Made by a program: the position numbers and the translations under genes | Source of the DNA: Porites lobata | Taxonomy: Eukaryota; Cnidaria; Anthozoa; Scleractinia; Poritidae | Direction of reading: 5' to 3' | Length of the DNA stretch: 64,000 bases | Assembly: GCA_942486035.1 (NCBI GenBank) | Contig: CALNXK010000017.1 | Coordinates: 767,501 to 831,500, forward strand | Part shown: in pieces, positions 34,568 to 47,830 of the stretch | Layout of the letters: the number at the start of each line of letters is the position of its first letter | Numbering within the stretch: the stretch's first letter is position 1 | The notes under the pieces: generated by a model | Told to the model about the DNA's origin: nothing | Databases searched by the model: none | Seen by the model: the letters and a program-made list of their open reading frames with translations, nothing else

Positions 34568-36371
34568 CGAGGGGCGCGATCATTGGTTTCACCGCTCCAG
34601 CGTTCCAGACGAACGCAACTATACGGCTTGCAATCTTCTTTAAAGAGTTGCTCAAAAATATGAGCGAAATTTATCTCCAAGGCAGTCTCACAGCTAAAGC
34701 GCAGACGGTATGGTTAGACCTAGGTCCCTTTCGCTCCATTTCAAAATTCCCCCCCCCCCCCCCCTGCCAGAATCATTAGGGGCGCTTATACGGGCGCGGT
34801 TCAGTCGTACTTGACATTTTCTATCAAACTGCTCACTTTTTTCTGGCTTGACATAAGCCTATATTTTTCCCAAACGTTGCTCAGAAATGCAAAACTTGCT
34901 CGAGGTTCCCAGAACTACTGAAAGCTTTGCTTTTAACACCAGAGGCGCTCTAAAATTATGCAGGTTTTCTAGCCCCGCTATGTCCAGTTTGAAATGTTCT
35001 GCGTTTCTTCGCCCCACCCCGAAACGGGCTGCCGCCACTTAGGGGGTGGTGGGAAGCGACGGATGGCATTTAAGACTAGGAATTAGCAGTTTTTTCCCCC
35101 TAAATGTCATTTTTCTAAGGATACAAGTAAGGAATTCATAATCGTATTTCAAAATGTGTCAGCAGGCGTTTATGGAAAGTAACAGAATATATAAGGGCCA
35201 ACCACTTCATAGTCTGTTGTGGAAAATATGTTTTTTCAGTCTTACGTTTTCATAATCGCTCTAGCGGATAAGTCAGTGAAACTAAGGATTTTGATAATTT
35301 ACATGTTTTGCTTTTATAGTTACAGAAGGCACCGCGTGAGTGTCTTTTTCGGAATGGTATCTGTCTTCAACGGACCGTCTTCAACCTGGGTCTTAAAGTC
35401 CTTTGTCACGCAATCTCATTTCGTTAAAGGCAGTAAAGGATTCGGTTCTGTTGTCAAATAATGTGAGGTAGGTCAAAACGTTTTCCTTTTTTATAGCTAT
35501 AACGATTTGGTTCATGAGAAATGAGAGCATTTTAAAGAATAGCTACCGACACTAAAGCCGTTTTGTAGATATATGATAACTGTTACAGATAAAGCAAAAG
35601 TAAACAAATACGCACGTAGGGGATGTGTTGTAGTCAAGAAGTTCATAGCACACTTTCGCACAATAAAATTGCTTTTCCTTTTGAAAATTTACCACTGTGA
35701 AATCTAAAATCGTTTTTGGTGTTTAAATGGGCGGAAAAGGGGCTAATTTGCGCCAGAGTTTCAAGTGCTGTCTAAGTTCTCCCTTGTATTCATCAATACA
35801 ACTGCAAGTTCAGAGGTCGTAAATCACGCGAGTACCGTAAATGTTTTCCGTTGTAAAAACTCGCAGTTTCAATTGCCCCAGAATTTTATTTCACAGATTG
35901 ATAGGGGAAACATTGCTCTTTCTCTGGAATACCATTTTTCTAATGAAAGCCATGTACTAGAAAGGGATTTTCGCCGTTGAAAAATGGCAAAATTGATGGT
36001 CGCGATAATGCTGATTTAGAAGGTAATTTTGAAAAAATATTAAAAAATCAGATTGAAATCTTTTGAAATTGTAACAACGTTTAGGTAGAAAGGAAGGATC
36101 ATAACATTGTTTAATGTAAGAAAAGTTATGGTATTAGTTTCCGTTTCCATTCACGAAGCGAGGGTATCAAGCACATTTTTCGGTGGTTTGAAGGCCTCTC
36201 GAAGGTGAAAATTAAAAAAAATTATTATTTTGGAAAATATTGAGTCAAACGAACTGAGTCTTGTATTTTCTAAAATAGTTTCCAAAGGGCTTTGTTGGGA
36301 CAAAGTTTGGGGGATTTCGATTTTTCCATCTTGCACACCTATCCGTGGTATTTACAGAAAGTCGCTCTTAA

Positions 36372-36745
36372 AGAGTTTACTGAAGGTCTACTATCGATCT
36401 GTGTTTAATGAATCTTCCAAAGCTTTCATCTTTCAAAAGTGTGTTGAAAGCTACACCCTGAGTAAAATTTACTTTGGATTAAGCCTTCACATTTTTCTTT
36501 GGAAAATGCGTGCTACTCCTGGTGTATGCATCAAACCGGGTTGTTTAGCTCAGCGTCCGTTGTGCCACAAAGTAAATTTACCGGCGATTTGTGAAGCTCA
36601 GCGTCTATGGTGCCACAAAGTAAATCTACTGAGTTGTGTAGCCAGGCGGCCGTAGTGCCACAGAGTAAATCTACCGCGTTGTGTAGCTCGGCGGCCGTTA
36701 TTCCGCAAAGTAAATCTACCGAGATGTGAAGCTCGGCGGCACCAT
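36372..36745. repeat. Right flank of B with a 56-bp minisatellite
   Basis: From 36541, about 3.7 units of roughly 56 bp containing TGTGTAGCTC(A/G)GCG and TGCCACA(A/G)AGTAAATCTAC. The array stops exactly at the left end of element E. The ORFs at 36230-36655 and 36531-36764 are repeat shadows. Confidence 0.85.
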
Positions 36746-36769
36746 CCCTTACCAAATCCAACACTGTTT

Positions 36770-37560
36770 TAAATATATTTATAAACTATTTTTGAAAACT
36801 GTTTTTAACCTGTTTTGTGAAATAGGTTTTAAATAGGGTGAAAAGTGTATTTTTAATGTATTTTTCGACTGACTTTAAAGGTGTTTTAACCTGTTTAAAA
36901 CACTATTAAAAAATAATTTTTAATGTATTTTAAATTTTGATCAAAATATATAAAAAATCCTGGGCTTTTGCAAAGCTTAAAACATGTTTAAAACAGTTAT
37001 TAAATACCTTATAAACTGGAATAAAAACAGGATAAAAACAGTTTTAAAAACATATATTAAATGTGCAATACTATTTTAAAACTATTTTTAAAGACAATTT
37101 TAAACGTATTTTGAAAAAAACAGTTTTAAAATAGGTACAAAAATATATTTTTATTATATTTTTCGACTGATTTTAAAGGTATTAAAACCTGTTTAAAATG
37201 CTATTAAAATGCAATGTATTAAACTATAGTTTAATAGTGTTTTAAACAGCTTTAAAATTTAAAAGGCCTTCTTCAATACTCGTATTTGCAAATACAATAA
37301 AAATACTTTGAAAATAGCATTAAAATACAACAAAAATACTACAAAAGTAGATTGAAAACGGCACATATATTTTCTAAAAACAGCACAAAAATCGGATTAA
37401 AAAATGTACACAACAATTGAATGGCAAAAAACAGCCTTTAAGTAGACAAAAAATAGTACAAAAATCCCCTAAACAAGCTTAAAAACAGTATAAAAACAGT
37501 CTAAAAATATGATCAAAATTTCATGAAAATACTTTCTTAAATAGTAGAAAAATTGTGCAA
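36770..37560. repeat. Element E left subterminal repeat array
   Basis: Dense TTTTAAA/AAAACAGT words at irregular spacing, mirrored near the other end. Likely transposase-binding region (inference from CACTA biology). Confidence 0.75.
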
Positions 37561-38459
37561 AACTAAAAATAGTACAAAATTACCGAGAAAAAGCACGAAA
37601 AATAGCATTGAAACAGTACAGCGCAAAAATAGTGAAAAACAGAAGAAAAACATTAACAATACAAAAACGAAAACACCTTTGCCAAACGATATTAGGCACG
37701 GAAAATCAAAATTTCCTCATATCAACCAAAAGTTTGATTGACTATAAAATTATAATAATTACATCTTTTTCGTAGTTTTTAGTTATAATAAGAGGTTTGA
37801 ATTCTAAAACAAAACTATGTTATTGCAAAATATTAGTTAGTTCTTGTCCTTCATGGGTTTTTTTAACTTGTTTTCTTCATACTTTTCTATAAAATAATAA
37901 AGCAGAAACAAGCATTAGCAAATGCAATAACATAAAGACTAACACAAGTGAATATTTAATTTTTGAAAGGTTTGTATATTTAGTTCAAACAGTCTTTTAA
38001 TTTTAATCTGTGGGTTTTACAAAATATTTCAATTTGGCCATAATTAAAGCAGTTGCATGGTATGATTCTTTGAATTCATTATTTTTGCATGACAACCTAA
38101 TAAGAGGCTATAAGATGAATTACTTTTCCCTAAGGATGACACATTACAGCAAAATCCAAGGCATTATAACAGCAAAAACCCATTTCCGGTCTTCTAACGT
38201 GACATAGGGACATTTTTACCAGTTTAAGTCACTTTGAACGTCAAGAAAACAACTTGTAATTATTCCTATCAAATGTCTGTTTTGTCTTGTCATGATTATT
38301 CAACATATCTTAGTTTACAGCAAAATACATGATGCTACAAAAATCAAAGGACATCCCAGAGACAAAACCATATACCGGTACATCGTACCTATTATCATTT
38401 TAACCAGTTGGAAACTTTAAATACCCTGACAGAACAGAAACGTATTATAAGCATAAAAG

Positions 38460-39337
38460 TTAATTACCCTTGTGATAACTGGGCCTATTTGTCTGAAAAA
38501 TCAGTTGGTTGCATTTTTGGCGCAATGCCTGCATCACATCTCCCTTTGTGACAGTTTTCTTCTGTTTAGGAACTTCTCCCTCCTTAGGAGGTTTTGGCTC
38601 CCTCTCTGTTACTTTCGCGACAACGGCAAATTCTTGAAAAAAAAAACATGAAAATAAAGAGATTACATGAATTCGTAAAAATAAATAATAAAAAAAAAGA
38701 CAAGGGGCCTGGTTGCTCACTTTATCAGATAACACTATCAACCATCTGAATTCTTATAAAGAGATTACCCGTTCAGATCAACAATCAAATTGTTTCTCCC
38801 CAGTTTGTTTTCATTCTCTAATGACTGGCCTAAGAAAACAGTCGACATTCCACGATGCCACCACTGGTTTCCCCGCGAAATGAAGTCTGAGAAATGGGTG
38901 CAGAAATTCCATACTGGTGACACATCACTACCCAGATCTAGGAAGTGCATTGCCCAGATCTGGGTAGTGGCTGTTTTCTCAGGCTGTCTAATGATGATCA
39001 GTAAAATAACAACCGATACCCAACACCCCTCACAGAGAAAATACGCAAAATTCTGTCACATGAACTTACAAAGGCGTGGATTGTATTTGTAAGTGTCAAA
39101 ACTATAAAGGTCTTTTTGAAAAGGCAGTTTACAAATTCTAATGCCACTTGCAACTTTACCTGCAATTGCATTAACAATCCTGCTGTCAAGTTCTGATAAA
39201 CGTTTCCCTGACAAATCATCTCTTGGGTAAAAAATAGTCAGCATTGCGCAGGCCAGCGCTGTCCGAGAAAGGACTGAATTAATCAGTGCTTTCACCTTTA
39301 TGGTACAGCACCATACCCCCTCGGCAATTTCAGCGAA
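38460..39337 (-). CDS. BEN-like domain protein of element E (partial model)
   Basis: Minus-strand exons: 39160-39337 (acceptor TTTCAG, donor GCAG|GTAAAG) reads ALACAMLTIFYPRDDLSG and LSELDSRIVNAIA, which has the pattern of a BEN domain. 38460-38632 is a charged Lys/Glu-rich last exon ending at the stop 38460. A middle exon at about 38769-38959 is tentative. The N-terminal exons were not found. The gene is divergent from the transposase gene starting at 39873, as expected of a second TE-borne protein. BEN domains bind DNA or chromatin; here the role is only inferred. Confidence 0.5.
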
Positions 39338-39580
39338 CTGAAACAAAAAAGAACACAATTTCCTATCATACACAGTACATATTAGCTTTACCTAGACAAA
39401 AATGTTTTAATCAGTTGTTTTCAATTTTTGTAAGTTTTAGGATCAGTATAGATTTTCTTTATCATTATCAATAATTATAACACAATTCATACTCCTGGCT
39501 ACAAAAATTGTGTTAAGAACAAATAGAAGTTCACAGCAATTTAAGTCTAAGTTTGTCAAAACCAAATAAATTCAGCAGTT

Positions 39581-39758
39581 AGGGTTCTCAATAGATTTTT
39601 AAGTAGGAGGTGATCACTGATAAAGTAGGAGGCTCTTCAGCAAAGCCAGAGGTGTCAAAACAAAGCAAAGAAAAGCGACCTAAACACAAAGTAAGTGGCT
39701 ATAAATCCCAAAGTAAGCGGCGATCAATCGCCGAGTGCCGCCTTCTATTGAGAACCCT
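39581..39758. mobile_element. MITE, AGGGTTCTCAATAG ends
   Basis: AGGGTTCTCAATAGA at the left pairs with CTATTGAGAACCCT at the right. The flanks share AGCAGT. The arms extend through GGCGATCA-like words. It sits between the two genes of element E. Confidence 0.7.
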
Positions 39759-39785
39759 GAGCAGTACAATGTATTTTTGATAAGA

Positions 39786-39872
39786 TAACGTAAAATTCTG
39801 AAAATAAGCCCCTCTAAAATATAAGCCTCCCAAACTCGTAACACACCCTCCATTAAATCACCCCTCCAAATA
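39786..39872. mobile_element. Fragment of the CCGTAAAATTC MITE family
   Basis: CGTAAAATTCTGAAAATAAG followed by CTCCCAAACTCGTAACAC matches one end of the element at 16602-16930 in reverse orientation. One-ended, immediately upstream of the transposase ATG. Confidence 0.7.
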
Positions 39873-42800
39873 ATGGATTGTCAAAATAGTGTTTGTGAGG
39901 ATTCAGCATCTTCCAAAGTCTTAGACGTAGATGAAGTAGGCGATTTATTTGATCAATCTGATTTGCTTGAGGAACTAAGGGAGTTAAATAACATGCAAGA
40001 ATCTTCATCAAAGTCTAAAGATGACAGCAAAGCAGAGGAAAAGTTATTTCCAAATTCTCAATTGTCTGTTAAAGAAACTGTCATCTTGCTTTTGGGCATT
40101 ATCACAAGGCATCATCTCTCTGGTGTTGCTCTTGATGACATTTTAGCCTTAATCAACCTTATTTGTCCCAAAGAAAACAAAATGCCCAGTGATGCTAAGG
40201 AGGTTTTTTCCTTTTTTCAAACACAATCACAAAAAATCATAAAACATTTCTATTGCCCAAACAAGAATTGTCAGGTATATGCTGGTCATACAAAGATATC
40301 TGAACAAGAGAGCTGCGGTGTTTGCAAATCCAAGTTAAAAGAGGAAGCAATGTTTCTTGAAATCCCCATACAAGATCAACTAAAGACTGTCCTCTCAGGT
40401 ACATTGTGCATGGATACAGGTCAAGATTAAATTCAGGTTATAATTTTTTAACCTCTAGGTTGATTCTCAATTTCCCTTGTCTCTTAGCCCTAATTATTCA
40501 TAACTTACGGCTACATGTATGAGACAAAGGAAACTGACCATCAACCTAGGTTAAGAATTTTTAATCTGAATTTAATTTTAACCTGCAACATATATTTTGA
40601 TGCTTGAAATATTTGTTCATGCAAAAAGGTTGTTGTGTAGTATGATTTTCCATTCATTGGATACACTGGAGTGAATTTTTATTTTACGAATAAGCATAAG
40701 AGATAGTCTGTCGGCACTCTACCTATATTTGTGTGTCAACTACTACAAATGTGTTAGCGTAGCATTTTAAGGTTAAAATTTGACCAACACTTTGTGGAGC
40801 GAGTTCTACGGTCACGATTGCCTTCAAACTTGCAGGTGTAAAACTAGAGAGCTCTGAGGCTTTTTTGCTGAAGTTAGGGAAAAATCTGTAGTGGGATTTC
40901 AAAGTTATTTATGTTAGACTGTACAATGATGATGACACAGTAAAGGTTTTATGATTGTGTAAAATGTGGCACCCTTGCCAGCCAAGGACATTGATTACAA
41001 TTTGTTGATTTCTGGTCGGGCAACTGACTCACTGTAAAGCAAGTAGTAAAAAGTGATTATATTTGCTTTGAAATCTTCCAGGGCCAGGTGTCATTGAAAA
41101 ACTGAACTACAGATTCAATCGAGTAAAGCAAAGTGAGACTGCCATTGAGGACGTGTATGATGGATGCCTCTACAGGAAATTGTCTGCAAATAATGGCTTT
41201 CTAAGCAGTCCACACAATATCTCCTTGCTTGGAAACACAGATGGAGTGGCCTTGGTGAGGTCAACGAGGGCAGGAGTGTGGCCAGTGTATTATGTGATAA
41301 ATGAGTTGCCACCCAAAGAAAGGTAAATGTTTATCCGTAAAGTGCATTATGTGATTGACCAGAATAGTGGAATTTAGTGTAGTGAATTTTACATTAGATG
41401 AATGTGGAAGCACTGATCATTTCAGTGTTAATGGAAAAAGTACACATAACTAGGATGAATAAAGAATGACAACCATCAATATTACTATAACCTATTGCTG
41501 CTGTTTTGTGTTCCTTTTTTTCTCTCTCTTTCTCTAGATTCAGCAGGTCAAACAGGCTATTTGCTGGAATATGGTTTGGGAAAGGAAAACCTCATTTTCC
41601 CACATTTATGAAGCCATTTTGCCAAAGCATAAGAAATTTGTACCTGAAAGGTTAGTGTGACAGGTTTAGAGTTTAAATAGTAAACAAGTGGGTGGGGAAG
41701 GCTGTGCAATATAGTGCAAAATAATGCAAAATGGGCTGGTTTTTTTTGCAGTCCAAGTCTAAATTTCAAATTTTCATCATCATACAATACATGTAATAAT
41801 GCAAATATTCATTTGAAAACTGATAAAAATATATGTTATGAAAAACGTGAATAGTAGTCTTGACACCATATACATTCAAATTATCCCTTTATTACAATAG
41901 CCTTAACAATTTACAACTGTATGTGGACAACATGAAATATAATGCAGCCAGTATAGGAATGTGTAACTTATAATATTAATGAGTAGACCTGTTTGTTTTG
42001 GTACTTATAGGTATTGAAATACCCAAAGTTGAACACACCATTAAAGGTATCCTCCTGGACACAACAATGGACTCTCCTGCAAGATCTTCTTGGTTAAACA
42101 TAAAACAGTACAATGGGTACAATGGCTGCTGCACTTGTACTGAGCCAGGGGAACAACTGGACCTTGGGCCTGGAAAAAAGAATGCTAGACGCCAATGCCA
42201 TGTTTACCCCTTTAATAAAAGCTTTGCACAAACCACTGGGCATGCCAAATTTAGACAGCACGATGAAGTCAAGAGTCAGGCTCTAATCGCCATGTCCCAA
42301 CTTTCTGAGAGAGGGAAGGTTTCTGTGAGTATCCCTCTCTATATAACTAAAGTTAGCTAAGCTTAGTATGCAATTAACACAAACATAGACTGCTCTTTCA
42401 CACCCATGAGTGCAGTGTTACCCAGGTTTTTCTTTAGGTAGGGCAAACAAGCATAGGCTGTACTTTAGGTGGCACACCCATGAGTGCAGTGTAACCCAGT
42501 GTGAACTTTAGATAGCGCAAACAGGTGTAGACTGTACTTTAGGTGGCACACCCATGAGTGCAGTGTAACCCGTGCAGTGTTTAGGTAGAGCTTAACATCA
42601 TACACTACACCAGAAGGCAACAGGTTTTCAACAAAACTTGGTGAAAAAGAGCTATAATAAATTGCCATCTCAAATATTTCTTTATCAAACATGGATACAT
42701 TGTTTTAATGCTCAATTTATAGCCTGGAAAGAACTTATTGTCTGGAATAGAACCTTAGCGAAGTAGAACAATTTACAACAGTTATACCCTAGCTAAATAG

Positions 42801-45800
42801 GTCCATTCTTGAAATGCTCTTCCTGGCTGTGGCTGCTTAATGGGGGTTTTAATCAAGCTTTTGTTACTATTTGTATTTTAGAAACCAGTGGAAGGAGTTC
42901 TTGGACTGTCCTGGGCATTTTCACTACCCCTGCATGATGTTGTTTCTGGCACTGCTGTGGACTATATGCATTGCATCTGTGAAGGAGCCATTGACCAGCA
43001 TTTAAATGCTTGGTTTGAGGATAAATCGGGCAACCAGTACTTGGGAAACAGTGTGAGTGAGGTGGACAATGCATTGCTGTCTATAAAGCCAATTTCTGAG
43101 ATAACGCGGTGTCGAGAAGTTTATCAGACTGGAAACAATGGAAAGGTATGTACACATGGCAGTTTGCTTGCATAAATGCATATACAATGTACTTGTGTGT
43201 AACATATACATTTATCATTAATAAAATATTGTTCAAATACACTAATTTTACTTGATTGTTCTGGTCATATCAGACCTTGCATTAAGATAGTGATGAGATG
43301 CAGATGTGATTGAGTCCATTTTCTGTTTCAGCTAATGAGAAGAGGGCATTCCTTCTCTATTATTCACTTCCATTGCTGTTTGAAAGGCTAGAGGAACAGA
43401 GTCTTTTACACCTGGCCTTTCTTGTTGGAGGAGTTTATCGCCTATTGAAGGACAGCATCCCTGAAGCTGACTTGCAAGAGGCTGGCGTCTTCCTAAGACT
43501 TTACTGTGCACAAGCACCATACTTTTACGGTGAGTGTTCTGACTGCCTTCATCTTGTGATTTTCTATGGAGGTGTGCAGGATTATGTTTGATCTTGGTGG
43601 TATATAGGTGGATGTATGCACATGTAACTGTATAAGCTTACATGTGTGATTATTAATGATTTTGTTAACTACAACAGTGTAATCAGTCTTTGAAATGGTG
43701 TGTACAATGCAGTTAATTGTAATTATTTCAGTTATTTTGTTTCAAATTCATTGCCATACCAAAGAAACAATGGAAAAATGAAAATTAAATGAGATAATTA
43801 TAATACTTATAAGAGATAATTATAATAATAATAATTATTATTATTATTATTATTATTATTTACATTACTTGCATATTATTCATATTGTTGTTATTTTTAA
43901 CTGAATTTTCTTTTTTTCATTTTAAAAAATAGGTGAAAGGTTTCAGACATTTAACATTCACCAAGTGCTTCATTTGAAGCACACTGTTCAAAACTTAGGG
44001 CCTCTGTGGTCCAATTCATGTTTTCCTTTCGAAGACTACAATGGCGACTTGACTGGGTACTTCCATGGCAGTCAAAACATCCAAGGACAGGTTAGGTGGA
44101 TATGTTTCAGGGCAAAATTAAATTCAGGTTAAAATAATTATTGTTTACCCTAGGTAAACAATCTATAAGTCAACTTCCATTGTCTCCTAATTCAAGAATA
44201 TTTAAGGCTACAAGAAATAGGAAATTGAGGATAAAACTAGGTTAAAAGAATTTAACCTGATTTTTATTTTGACCCCTACCAGGTACATTTAAATAAATTT
44301 GTCCTAGTTACAGTCTAGTATTATTTTTTGATTAAATGTCAGCACTGACATTGTAACCTGCAACCAGGCACATTTCTGTTGTTGTTTGTTTATGAGTATG
44401 TTTTGTTTTCTTGTTGTTGTTTGTTATTTTGAGATAAGGGGAAACCAAGAAAGACAATAACAGAGATGATTTGTGGAGATGGGAAATAATTTCCCTAACG
44501 GAACTAAACTTACCTAGTGAAGGCATGAACTTTACTTGTGGAGAAACAGATGTAACAAAGCAAAAACAAAAGCGTTTAAAGCTGTTGAGCTACAAAATAG
44601 TTAATTACATACAGGAATGATTTTTTGCAGAAGGAAGTAAATTAAACACTCATTTTCAGGAATATTTTTTGAATGCTACTTTCTTGCTAACTTGACCATA
44701 TTTTTTTTCAACCAAGACCTTAGTCACAGTATTAAGCTTTTGGGTCACATCCATACTATAATGCAATCATGGTACATGTAAATGCATGGACAGCCATGCT
44801 ACTCATCTTTGAATCCAAATTTTTTTGTTTCAAAGGTGGTCATAGCCCCTCATGTGTAACTGCATCAATGTGTTTTTTTAATTGGCAATATTATTTATAA
44901 CTGGCAACATTGTTTTGACTTGAGGTGAACAAAATGCAATGTTGAACAAAGTTTGGAGCATTGTTGCACATGTATGAAATTAAAAAAATAATAAATGCTG
45001 CCTTAAAATCTTAGGCAAAATCTTTAAATGAGTGATACGTTTTCTTTTAGATTGTCAAATCAGTTTGTGTTCATCAAAGTCTACCACAACTAGCAGAATC
45101 AATGCCTGAAGGTTCTGATGCAAAGAAATTGTACCAAAGTCTGCTGTCAAAGTCCTATACATGCAGGTAAAATCAGTGATACAAATTGATGTACCTTAAA
45201 GTAAGCCATTGTTATTTTGTTGTATTGTATACACTTAATGCCAGATCCCAAGGGACCTGACGTTAAGTCAGTTTTCTCATATTTCTAGACTTTCACTTCA
45301 ACAGCGACAAAACAATAACCAGAGTGAATCAAAGCAGTTGACTCGGTTCTTACAAGAACACAAATTTCACTTTCAAAACCACTAAATGAATGCATGATTT
45401 ACAAGAAAGTACTTTCTTTATATTATCTGCATCTTTTTCCTGATCTACTAGCTGCTGTTTCTCTTCAGGGATAACTTTGAAAAACGTTGCTATTTAGCTT
45501 GAGGCTTATTCATGTTAGTGTTGTTGATTCTTGTTGAGTGTTCATCCCTGAAAGTGAAAACCTGCAGTGCTTTTCCTGCCTTCTGTCACTCCACTTTCTA
45601 TCATGCTCTGATTTCACATGCAGTAATGTATCCTGAGCGGGTACAATTCCTTAGATGTATCACAATCGAGATTCATTTGATTTTAGTCAAGGCCATGTGA
45701 CCAAGAATCAGCCAATGGCAGGCCCTGTTTAGTTGAGTGAAAGTCTAAGAATATAACCATGGATATTAAATCAATATAAAGATGAGTTGAGGTTATCTAT

Positions 45801-46447
45801 ATAATGGCAACATAAGGATTTTATTTGCTATCTGACTCACATGTATAGTAGGTCCCCAACTACCTTTCCTTACATGTATTTTTATGGTATATAGGACAGT
45901 TGGGGAGCAGATATCTGAGGAAACCTTTGTTATTGGATCACTAGAGCGCGTTTGGGATACTTGCCATTCTCGTCAAAGTCTGTTAACTGTGAAGGAGAGG
46001 GAAATTATTGGAGCAGCATCCAAGATCTGGGTATTTGGAAGAGCAAGAATCAATGGTGCGGAGTACCAAAGTTCATTTTACAAGCGAACTAAAGCTCGGA
46101 ACAATTTTACTGTCGTATATGAAAGGCGTGGAAAAAGTCTTTATGGTTCAATCGAGAAGTTTGTCAAGTACCAAGAGAAGTGTACTGCTATGTCATGTCT
46201 AAATTCCAGATGTTCTTGTGATTTACCCTTTCATTATATTGTGTTACTAAAAAAAATGAGGAAGCACCCTTCTCAGCTTCCCATGTATAAGGGAATTGAA
46301 GTAATCAAGCACATTAGACGGGTCATTGTTGCAGACAACCCCATTGCTGTCCCATTCACGTGTATAAAAGCAAAATGCATGAGGATTGAGGTTGATACTG
46401 CTAGTGTTTATGTGTGTCATCTTCCCAATTGTTTTGAGAAGGACTGA
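39873..46447 (+). CDS. Tnp2/DUF4218-like transposase of element E (nine exons)
   Basis: Exons: 39873-40398, 41082-41322, 41538-41650, 42011-42324, 42882-43145, 43332-43529, 43933-44090, 45051-45166, 45895-46447, about 825 aa. Exon 1 has a Cys pair block (YCPNKNC...CGVCKSK). Exons 2-4 carry LLGNTDGVAL and DTTMDSPARSSWLN with GCCTCTEPGE, and exon 5 has VDYMHCICEG, the pattern of the CACTA Tnp2 core. Exon 7 (NIHQVLHLKHTVQNLGPLW, then FPFEDYNGDL) resembles DUF4218. Eight exons join in phase, but exon 5 to exon 6 does not: the in-phase reading hits a stop, so a small exon is missing or the copy is broken. ATG 39873 is the first Met in frame; an upstream exon is possible. Confidence 0.75.
40420..40583. 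mobile_element. MITE copy 1, AATTAAATTCAGGTTA ends
   Basis: Inverted ends (TTAAATTCAGGTTA and TAATCTGAATTTAA), in intron 1 of the transposase gene. A sister copy is at 44111-44274. Confidence 0.75.
42396..42580. repeat. 75-bp minisatellite in an intron
   Basis: Nearly three units containing CACACCCATGAGTGCAGTGT and TGTACTTTAGGTGGCACA, between exons 4 and 5 of the element E transposase. Confidence 0.9.
43803..43860. repeat. (AAT/ATT)n microsatellite
   Basis: Tandem AAT and ATT triplets in an intron of the element E transposase gene. Confidence 0.9.
44111..44274. mobile_element. MITE copy 2, AATTAAATTCAGGTTA ends
   Basis: Sister of 40420-40583 with the same inverted ends and the central GGCTACA word; in intron 7 of the same gene. 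Confidence 0.75.
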
Positions 46448-46989
46448 GGTATGGAGTACTTGTACTGTAATAATTTTTATTGAGTAAGTGGCCTGTGACA
46501 TTTGTTCCACCCTGGATATGTGTTCATGTGCAATTGCAAACAATGGTTGTTATAGCTCATTTCCATTAGAGTTTGACAATGTAAGACATGCATTAATATT
46601 TGAACATTTGCAGATTGGTGTTTTTTGTTTGTTTTTTGACAATATATTTTTTTCTTTTTCATTGCATCGCTTTATTTAAATTGGCAGTATGTACTCCTTA
46701 TATTTAAGCAGTCTGTTTCAATATACATTGAAACTGAAACAATGAAACAATACCAGTAGCTGTTGAGGTCTACAAATGTAAATACAGATTTGAACTAATT
46801 GAACTCTGTAATAGTCTTAGTGGATGTGTGCCCAGGATATGATTCAAATAAACTTCAAAACAGTGTTTAAGTGCCCTTTTAAAAAGAATTTTATAAATAA
46901 GGTAGAAGTTGCGGTTTGAAAACAGATTTCTAACAGTGTATTTGAAATCATTTTGTAATGGTCTGAGTATAAGTATCCCAAAATACATT

Positions 46990-47830
46990 GCAATAAAATT
47001 ATTGCACCTTCAAAATATTAATATTAATGGTACGTGTTATATAATAAGTACCCTATTTAAAAGTATTTAAATTAAGGTCAGCATTTGATGGCTTTAAGCA
47101 GGGTTTAAATAGTTTATTTATAATCTGTTTTTCATAGTTAGAGTGTTGTGTACCCAAAATACAATTCAAATAGACCTCAAAGCAGTGTTTAAGTACCCTA
47201 TTTAAAAGTATTTAAAGTACGGTCAGTATTTAAGGTCTCAAAACATATTTCAAATAGTCTATTTGAACTCTGTTTGTAACATTGTGAGTGGATGCATCTC
47301 AAAATACATTTAAGATACGACTCAAAACAGTGTTAAAGTACCCTATTTAAAAGTATTTAAAATACAGTCAGCATTTAGACTCTTAAAACATATTTCAAAT
47401 AGTCTATTTGAACTCTGTTTGTTACAGTGTTAGTGGATGTTTTTCAAAATATATTTTAGATACAACTCAAAACAGTGTTAAACTACCCTATTTAAAAGTA
47501 TTTAAAATACGGTCAGCATTTAAGCTCCTAAAACATATTTCAAATAGTCTATTTGAACTCTGTTTGTAACAGTGTTAGTAGTTATATGCCCAAAATACAT
47601 TTCAAATACCCTATTTTAATCATATTTATTAAACAAAATACATTGTAAATTGATAAGAGAGGTTTTGCTTTTGATGAAATATAATTTAACTACAGTTAAT
47701 ATATATTTCAAACAGGGGCGAAAATTTAAAATTTTTGGTAAAACAGGATTAAAATACAGGAAAATAGTGTTAAAATACTGAAACTACATTTTAAATACTT
47801 TAAAATCAGTTTTAAAATACATTTGGTTTG
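46990..47830. repeat. Element E right subterminal repeat array
   Basis: Units of about 115 bp with CAAAACAGTGTTTAAGTACC, TATTTAAAAGTATTTAAA and TTTGAACTCTGTTTGTAACA, repeated about five times, decaying toward GTAAGGG at the element end. Confidence 0.85.

Larger units (their letters stand above)
29654..36367. mobile_element. Element B: fold-back TTAA transposon with about 1.8-kb arms
   Basis: TTAA at 29650-29653 (shared with element A) and 36368-36371. Ends read GAGCGACTTTCTGTAAATAC inward. The right arm is 34568-36367. The left arm is 29654-30812 plus 31853-32150 plus 33696-34000, interrupted by elements F and C. After removing both, the arms are about 1.76 and 1.80 kb around a loop of about 0.57 kb. 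No coding capacity; similar ORFs in the two arms (29685-29870 and 36151-36336; 30041-30256 and 35765-35980) are arm shadows. Non-autonomous; the termini resemble those of A and D. Confidence 0.9.

Noticed and set aside
29654..36367. Elements A and B as LTR retrotransposons
   Set aside because: The long terminal repeats are inverted, not direct, and the flanks are TTAA, which fits cut-and-paste elements.
36230..36655. 141-aa plus-strand ORF
   Set aside because: It starts in the B arm and runs into the 56-bp minisatellite, so it is a junction artefact.
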